Source: Peptococcaceae bacterium BRH_c23 (GTDB lineage Bacteria > Bacillota_B > Desulfitobacteriia > Desulfitobacteriales > Desulfitobacteriaceae). From it: a stretch of DNA of 28,094 nt. The translations under genes were made by a program, and so were the position numbers. How positions within the stretch are numbered: the first letter of the stretch is position 1; every line of letters begins with the position of its first letter. The notes under the pieces were generated by a model. That model made no database searches. It was given only the letters and a program-made list of their open reading frames with translations, and was not told where the DNA came from. The stretch is taken from assembly GCA_000961805.1 (NCBI GenBank), contig LADV01000302.1:1-28094 (forward strand). The letters are read 5' to 3'. Shown in pieces: positions 24,786-28,094 of the stretch.

Positions 24786-25118
24786 ATGTTTATCTTAGAC
24801 ATGGATGCCGCACAATATATAAAGTTAAAGTCAGGGTCCGTGGTTATTAACCTGGAACTCCAACCTACTGCCGGTGGCTGACCATGCTCAGGTGATAGCG
24901 TAACAGGTAGTTACGTACCGAAAATATATATCGGAGAGCCGAATATTGAAGAGCGATATAAATATAAGGTTATGCAGGTAGAGACAATTATTATATACTA
25001 TCCGTCCAGACTAAAAATTAAAAATGGTTTTATTGCAATTAGAATTACCTTGAAAAAGATGTTGTTCGTTAAGTGGTTAGAGTTAGAAGGAGCTATGGGG
25101 ATAGTCTGTGAACATTAA
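24786..25118 (+). CDS. CC/Se-motif (HesB-like) selenoprotein, UGA at codon 32 read as selenocysteine
   Basis: A 110-residue frame from ATG 24786 to TAA 25116-25118, broken only by TGA at 24879-24881. GGAGG lies four bases before the ATG. The TGA falls in G-G-U-P-C-S-G, giving a U-x-C redox pair, and coding character continues for 78 codons beyond it. The overall pattern matches the small bacterial CC/Se (HesB-like) selenoprotein family as I know it: N-terminal D-x-x-A-x-x-Y-I, the GGU motif, then a C-terminal basic segment ending in F-V-K-W-L-E-L-E-G. A hairpin with a G-containing loop follows 23 bases after the TGA. Function is unproven; iron-sulfur handling or thiol redox is suggested by the HesB resemblance. 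A conventional gene call would stop at codon 31 or skip the gene. A plain nonsense mutation is the alternative but is less likely given the hairpin. Confidence 0.85.
24891..24919 (+). promoter_or_regulatory. bacterial SECIS element for selenocysteine insertion
   Basis: CGTAAC (24899-24904) pairs perfectly with GTTACG (24910-24915) around the loop AGGTA, extended by a G-T pair. A lower GGT/ACC helix (24891-24893 with 24917-24919) is set off by a GATA bulge. The loop starts 23 bases after the UGA and has G at its second position, matching the bacterial SECIS rules for distance, stem length and loop. It lies inside the coding sequence, as bacterial elements do. Confidence 0.8.
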
Positions 25119-25206
25119 TATGTGAATCGAATTGGTGAAAACCAGTTGCTTTTTTACTTATCTTTTATACCTAAAGAAATTCACTAATGTTTTTCCTTAA
25201 ACAAAG

Positions 25207-25248
25207 AACCCTCCCGTTGCCGAGAGAATTCGCGGCTACGGGAGGGTT
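25207..25248 (-). terminator. terminator between the selenoprotein gene and the SemiSWEET-like gene
   Basis: A perfect 11-bp inverted repeat AACCCTCCCGT/ACGGGAGGGTT, with inner GCCG/CGGC pairing. On the minus strand it is followed by the T-rich CTTTGTTT, directly after the minus-strand stop at 25257; on the plus strand by TTGTTCATCTC. It probably ends the minus-strand gene and may also stop the selenoprotein transcript. Confidence 0.75.
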
Positions 25249-25256
25249 GTTCATCT

Positions 25257-25571
25257 CTATTTAGCGGATACTGCAGGTCGAGACATTTCTGGCTTATATC
25301 GGTGAGAAGAGGTAGCGGCAGCAATTTTACTGTTGCGAACATAAATCAGGAGATCTATTAAGACCATCATGAAATTGAGTAAGTATAAATAGACGACCAT
25401 ATCATACTGATTAAAAACTTTATTCAAGATCCCGGCAACATACCCAATCAGAATAACGATGAGAAAAGATACGCTTTTACCTTTGGTTGATCGAGAGATG
25501 TAAGACTTATAAATGGATAGGGGCCACGCAGCGCCGAAACAAATCAACATAATAACTTCAAAGATACTCAT
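25257..25571 (-). CDS. small three-helix membrane protein, SemiSWEET/PQ-loop-like
   Basis: A 104-aa protein with three hydrophobic helices (about residues 3-17, 35-53 and 58-78) and a polar tail. W-P-L-S-I-Y-K-S-Y followed by K-G-K-S-V-S-F resembles the PQ-loop core of SemiSWEET-type proteins, with W-P in place of P-Q. Such proteins are half-transporters that dimerise; the substrate is unknown here. ATG start; purine-rich sequence upstream on the minus strand (GGTGGGG) may serve as ribosome binding site. Single-gene unit, diverging from the ABC exporter locus. Confidence 0.65.
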   Translation of the reverse strand: MSIFEVIMLICFGAAWPLSIYKSYISRSTKGKSVSFLIVILIGYVAGILNKVFNQYDMVVYLYLLNFMMVLIDLLIYVRNSKIAAATSSHRYKPEMSRPAVSAK

Positions 25572-25737
25572 GAAAAAACCACCCCACCTAAGTTGTATGT
25601 ATCTACTTTCACAATCGATGATCTTATTATACTACGTTTAGGAGCTAAATAGTTCTGTTTTACTAAAGTTCCACTTTTCGAAAAAGATTGAAAAAGGCAT
25701 ATATAGAACAAAATCTATTGAATTCCACACTCGCTAT

Positions 25738-25763
25738 GTATATAGTATTAGCTGGATATATAC
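25738..25763 (+). promoter_or_regulatory. candidate PadR-type operator before the ABC exporter genes
   Basis: A perfect inverted repeat GTATATA-N12-TATATAC, 31 bases before the ATPase start. PadR-family repressors bind AT-rich dyads of this general kind, and a PadR-like gene ends this locus. The -10 region is probably inside or beside it. Confidence 0.4.
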
Positions 25764-25794
25764 TTTTAGCTATAGGGGCAGAAAGGATGTAACT

Positions 25795-26535
25795 ATGGTT
25801 GAAATAGCAGTGACTAAAAGTAGAGAATCGCTGGGAGAGAAGCAGATCAGGGGATGTGAGGTTAGGCTAGATCACGTCAGTAAACAATACACCCAGGGCA
25901 AGGAACAGGTAGTAGGTCTGGATAACGTGAGTATAGAAGTCAAAGCGGGCGAATTCCTAGCAATTATGGGGGCAAGCGGGTCAGGCAAGTCCACACTCTT
26001 AAATTTAGTGGCCGGCTTAGACAAGCCAAGTCAAGGGGATATTTTCCTCAACAACCGGAAAATTTCCGACTGGAAGGATAATCAGCTCACCCTGTTTCGT
26101 CGCCAGGAAATCGGTTTTATCTTTCAGTTGTTCAATCTGATCCCCACCTTAAGTGCCGAGGAGAATGCCGCCTTGCCTTTACTGATGGCCGGCCAGCCCC
26201 GCTCCGTTTGGCAACCCAAAGTGAGTGACTGGCTGAAGCGGGTGGATCTTGAAGGCCGACGTAAACACTATCCAGCAGAATTATCAGGGGGCCAAATGCA
26301 AAGGATAGCCATCATACGGGCTCTCATTCACCAACCTTCCCTTATTTTGGCCGATGAACCTACGGGTAACCTGGATTCTAAAACCGGGGATCAGATGCTC
26401 TTTATACTAAAAGAAATTACTGAAGACCTGGGAGTTACAGTCATTATGGTCACTCATGATCCCATGGTTGCCGCGTACGGTCACGCTCTGATCAGCCTGA
26501 AAGACGGACGAATCCTTGATTCGACAGCGAGGTGA
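25795..26535 (+). CDS. ABC transporter ATP-binding protein (MacB/LolD type)
   Basis: A 246-aa nucleotide-binding subunit with an intact Walker A G-A-S-G-S-G-K-S-T at 59-67, Q-loop F-I-F-Q-L-F-N-L-I-P-T-L, signature L-S-G-G-Q-M-Q-R and Walker B L-I-L-A-D-E-P-T-G-N-L-D. It carries about 20 extra residues at its N-terminus compared with typical members. ATG start with AAAGGA upstream. Its stop overlaps the permease start (GTGA-type junction at 26532). It would energise an FtsX/MacB-type exporter, but the paired permease is broken, so it may no longer work as an exporter here. Confidence 0.9.
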   Translation: MVEIAVTKSRESLGEKQIRGCEVRLDHVSKQYTQGKEQVVGLDNVSIEVKAGEFLAIMGASGSGKSTLLNLVAGLDKPSQGDIFLNNRKISDWKDNQLTLFRRQEIGFIFQLFNLIPTLSAEENAALPLLMAGQPRSVWQPKVSDWLKRVDLEGRRKHYPAELSGGQMQRIAIIRALIHQPSLILADEPTGNLDSKTGDQMLFILKEITEDLGVTVIMVTHDPMVAAYGHALISLKDGRILDSTAR

Positions 26536-27519
26536 GAGAGTTGTTAAGCATAAAGTTAGCTCTAGCCTATTTTCGCCGTCGAAAATTGCGGGCGATTTTA
26601 AATACGCTGAGTGTGGCAGTAGCGATAGCGGCGTTGGTGGCTTTGCAAGGGTTGAATGTTACGGGGGAAGCCGGTAAAAGTGGGGAATATCTGGCAGATC
26701 CAGACTATGCTGGGAATGCAGGATTTTACCCTGATCGGAATCTTGGAAGACAGCGGAGTGGCCCAGACCAATGGCGGTGCCGTGGTCTTTATGCCCTTGA
26801 CAACGGCTCAGAAGGCTTTCGAGCTGGAGGGCAAATTATCGTACATCAGCATTGTCCTGCAAAACCCGGACAATGTACTGGCGGTGCAAAAAGCCTTACA
26901 GGAAAGCTTGGGTAATAGAGTAGAAGTGCTCACCCCCTTGGGACGAAACGGGAATAAAGACAAAATGTTGGGTTTCATTAAGAGCCTTAATAATGTTTAT
27001 GGGTTCATGGGCTTGTTCCTGGCTTTGTATGTCATGTATAACTCCATGAGAGTTGCGGTATCCGAACAACGTCGTCAACTTGGAATCCTGCGTGCCTTGG
27101 GTTGGCGACGCTGGGAAATCCATAAATTAATCATAGCCCAATCAATATTAATCGGTGTAATTGGCAGTACGCTGGGGCTCCTCTTAGGGACATATTTGGC
27201 TCAAGGTTTGCTCAGCACAGTGAGCGATACTTTGAACGAAGTGTTCAAGGTTTCTATTCCCCGCATTCGTTTTACGATGCTTAATTACGCCATAATATGG
27301 CTAACGGGCGTGCTGTCATGCCTTTTCTCTGCTTGGCTACCCGCTTGGAAGGCTGCCAATATCGCGCCGATCGAGGCCATGAACAGCCGATACTCGATCC
27401 CTTGGGCCAAAAACATTGGCGTTGCCATCGTCATGGCTTTGGTCGTTGGTCTGAGTACAGTGTACCCAGCTTGGTTGGCCTCAAAGGTTGACCCGGTCAG
27501 AGCGTTGCGTTCAGAGTAA
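26532..27519 (+). pseudogene. decayed FtsX/MacB-type ABC permease
   Basis: The frame starting at GTG 26532 encodes a normal N-terminus (basic segment, first membrane helix with S-V-A-V-A-I-A-A-L-V-A-L), then turns to nonsense after L-N-V-T. Permease sequence resumes in another frame from about 26660 (V-K-V-G-N-I-W, then F-T-L-I-G-I-L-E-D) to the stop at 27519. Most of the extracytoplasmic domain between is missing. After the first FtsX domain (W-K-A-A-N-I-A-P-I-E-A-M), the sequence runs almost at once into a second-domain ending (V-Y-P-A-W-L-A-S-K-V-D-P-V-R-A-L-R-S-E). So the second core domain appears to be deleted too. Intact relatives of this architecture run to about 750-850 aa; about 330 codons remain here. 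The 287-aa downstream frame (ATG 26656) is open but incomplete. Confidence 0.8.
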
Positions 27520-27583
27520 ATTATAAAATTGGTTAAACTTATACATAAAAGAATAAACAGAATTATAAGGAGAGTAGTTTGTC

Positions 27584-28024
27584 ATGCCGGTTAGGCAAAT
27601 CTATACCACACTGGACAGGCTGGATAAAGAAGGATTCGTTAGTGGAACTGAAGAAGAGCAAAGTTTCCGACCAGACAAGAAGGTGTACGATATTAGCCCG
27701 AAAGGGGTCCGGGAGTTAGAGCGTTGGCTCCAAGAACCGGCTACCAAACCAAGGGCTCTGCGAGATGAACTCTTTATAAAACTAGTGTTCATTAGCAGGG
27801 AGAATCCGGAGCTTGCGCTCCATCTCCTTGAACGACAGACTCAAATATACATGGAGCAAATGAGAGAACTGACAGAAACCAAGTATCGCCTGAGCAAAGG
27901 CGGGATCAACCGGGAGAATATGATGACTGATCTTCTCACGGATGCGGCATTGTTTCACGCGGAAGCCGATGTGCGGTGGTTGAGCCATGTAGAAGCCAAG
28001 ATCCTTGAGTATGCCAGGACGTAG
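27584..28024 (+). CDS. PadR-family regulator lacking the start of its DNA-binding domain
   Basis: 146 aa. It begins in the middle of the PadR winged helix, just before Q-I-Y-T-T-L-D-R-L-D-K-E-G-F-V, the recognition-helix and wing segment. About 30-40 residues that normally come before it (first helix and L-L-x-x-P-x-S-G-Y-D-L-type stretch) are absent. The C-terminal Vir_C-like helical dimerisation region is complete. AAGGAGAG lies about eleven bases before the ATG, so it may still be translated, but it should not bind DNA normally. It follows the broken permease gene by 64 bases, consistent with decay of the whole locus. Confidence 0.75.
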   Translation: MPVRQIYTTLDRLDKEGFVSGTEEEQSFRPDKKVYDISPKGVRELERWLQEPATKPRALRDELFIKLVFISRENPELALHLLERQTQIYMEQMRELTETKYRLSKGGINRENMMTDLLTDAALFHAEADVRWLSHVEAKILEYART

Positions 28025-28046
28025 GTGTTCCTTTTGCCTGAGTTTT

Positions 28047-28092
28047 CCTTCGGTCCCCTTATCCATTTGGAGAAGGGGACCGAAGGTTTTTT
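28047..28092 (+). terminator. intrinsic terminator of the ABC/PadR locus
   Basis: A perfect 14-bp stem CCTTCGGTCCCCTT/AAGGGGACCGAAGG (28047-28060 and 28073-28086) with a 12-base loop, then TTTTTT at 28087-28092. Textbook intrinsic terminator 22 bases after the PadR stop. Confidence 0.92.
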
Positions 28093-28094
28093 CA

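Noticed and set aside
26532..26915. 127-codon frame as a separate short gene
   Set aside because: Its first 40 residues are a permease N-terminus and the rest is out-of-frame translation of permease sequence that is read properly in the frame of 26656-27519.

Overview
The window looks like chromosomal DNA of an anaerobic, spore-former-type Firmicute of the Desulfosporosinus/Desulfitobacterium kind. This is inferred from AAGGAGG-type ribosome binding sites, frequent TTG/GTG starts, ferredoxin-linked 2-oxoacid oxidation, sigma-54 control of a 4-hydroxybutyrate pathway and a UGA-containing selenoprotein gene; no ribosomal marker is present to fix the genus. There are no tRNA, rRNA or CRISPR features.

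Region 1 (1-1865): an IS91-type (HUH, two-tyrosine) transposase with a small overlapping zinc-ribbon ORF, a hairpin with a T run, then a broken reading frame. Region 2 (1866-8149): a tightly overlapped korD-korA-korB-korC cluster (2-oxoacid:ferredoxin oxidoreductase, probably 2-oxoglutarate), a HEAT-repeat protein of unknown role, and sucC/sucD (succinyl-CoA synthetase). Together they would turn 2-oxoglutarate into succinate with ferredoxin reduction and one ATP. A heptamer tandem repeat covers the sucC stop codon.

Region 3 (8150-11236): a small gene remnant, a methyl-accepting chemotaxis protein whose reading frame has no ordinary start codon before its first membrane helix, a strong terminator, a membrane-anchored rhodanese, and a convergent DUF421 membrane protein. 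Region 4 (11426-16916, minus strand): a trehalose/glucose operon of fused OtsA-OtsB, a GH13 alpha-glucosidase and a eukaryotic-type hexokinase, with a terminator-like hairpin in its leader and a terminator at its end.

Region 5 (17245-25118, plus strand): a PAS/AAA+/Fis sigma-54 activator, followed by a 360-base control region with a terminator, repeated candidate activator sites and a clear -24/-12 promoter. Then come a multi-spanning permease, 4-hydroxybutyryl-CoA dehydratase, a small cysteine-rich protein and 4-hydroxybutyrate CoA-transferase. This set would import or accept a C4 acid, activate it with CoA and dehydrate it to crotonyl-CoA. After a leader able to fold into a three-way junction come an unrecognised helical protein and a 110-residue selenoprotein of the CC/Se (HesB-like) type, with in-frame UGA at codon 32 and a good bacterial SECIS hairpin. 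Ordinary gene calling would miss this gene.

Region 6 (25207-28094): a small SemiSWEET-like membrane protein on the minus strand, then an ABC exporter locus in decay. Its ATPase is intact, its FtsX-type permease appears to have at least two internal deletions and a frame break, and its PadR-type regulator lacks the start of its DNA-binding domain. The window ends in a strong terminator.
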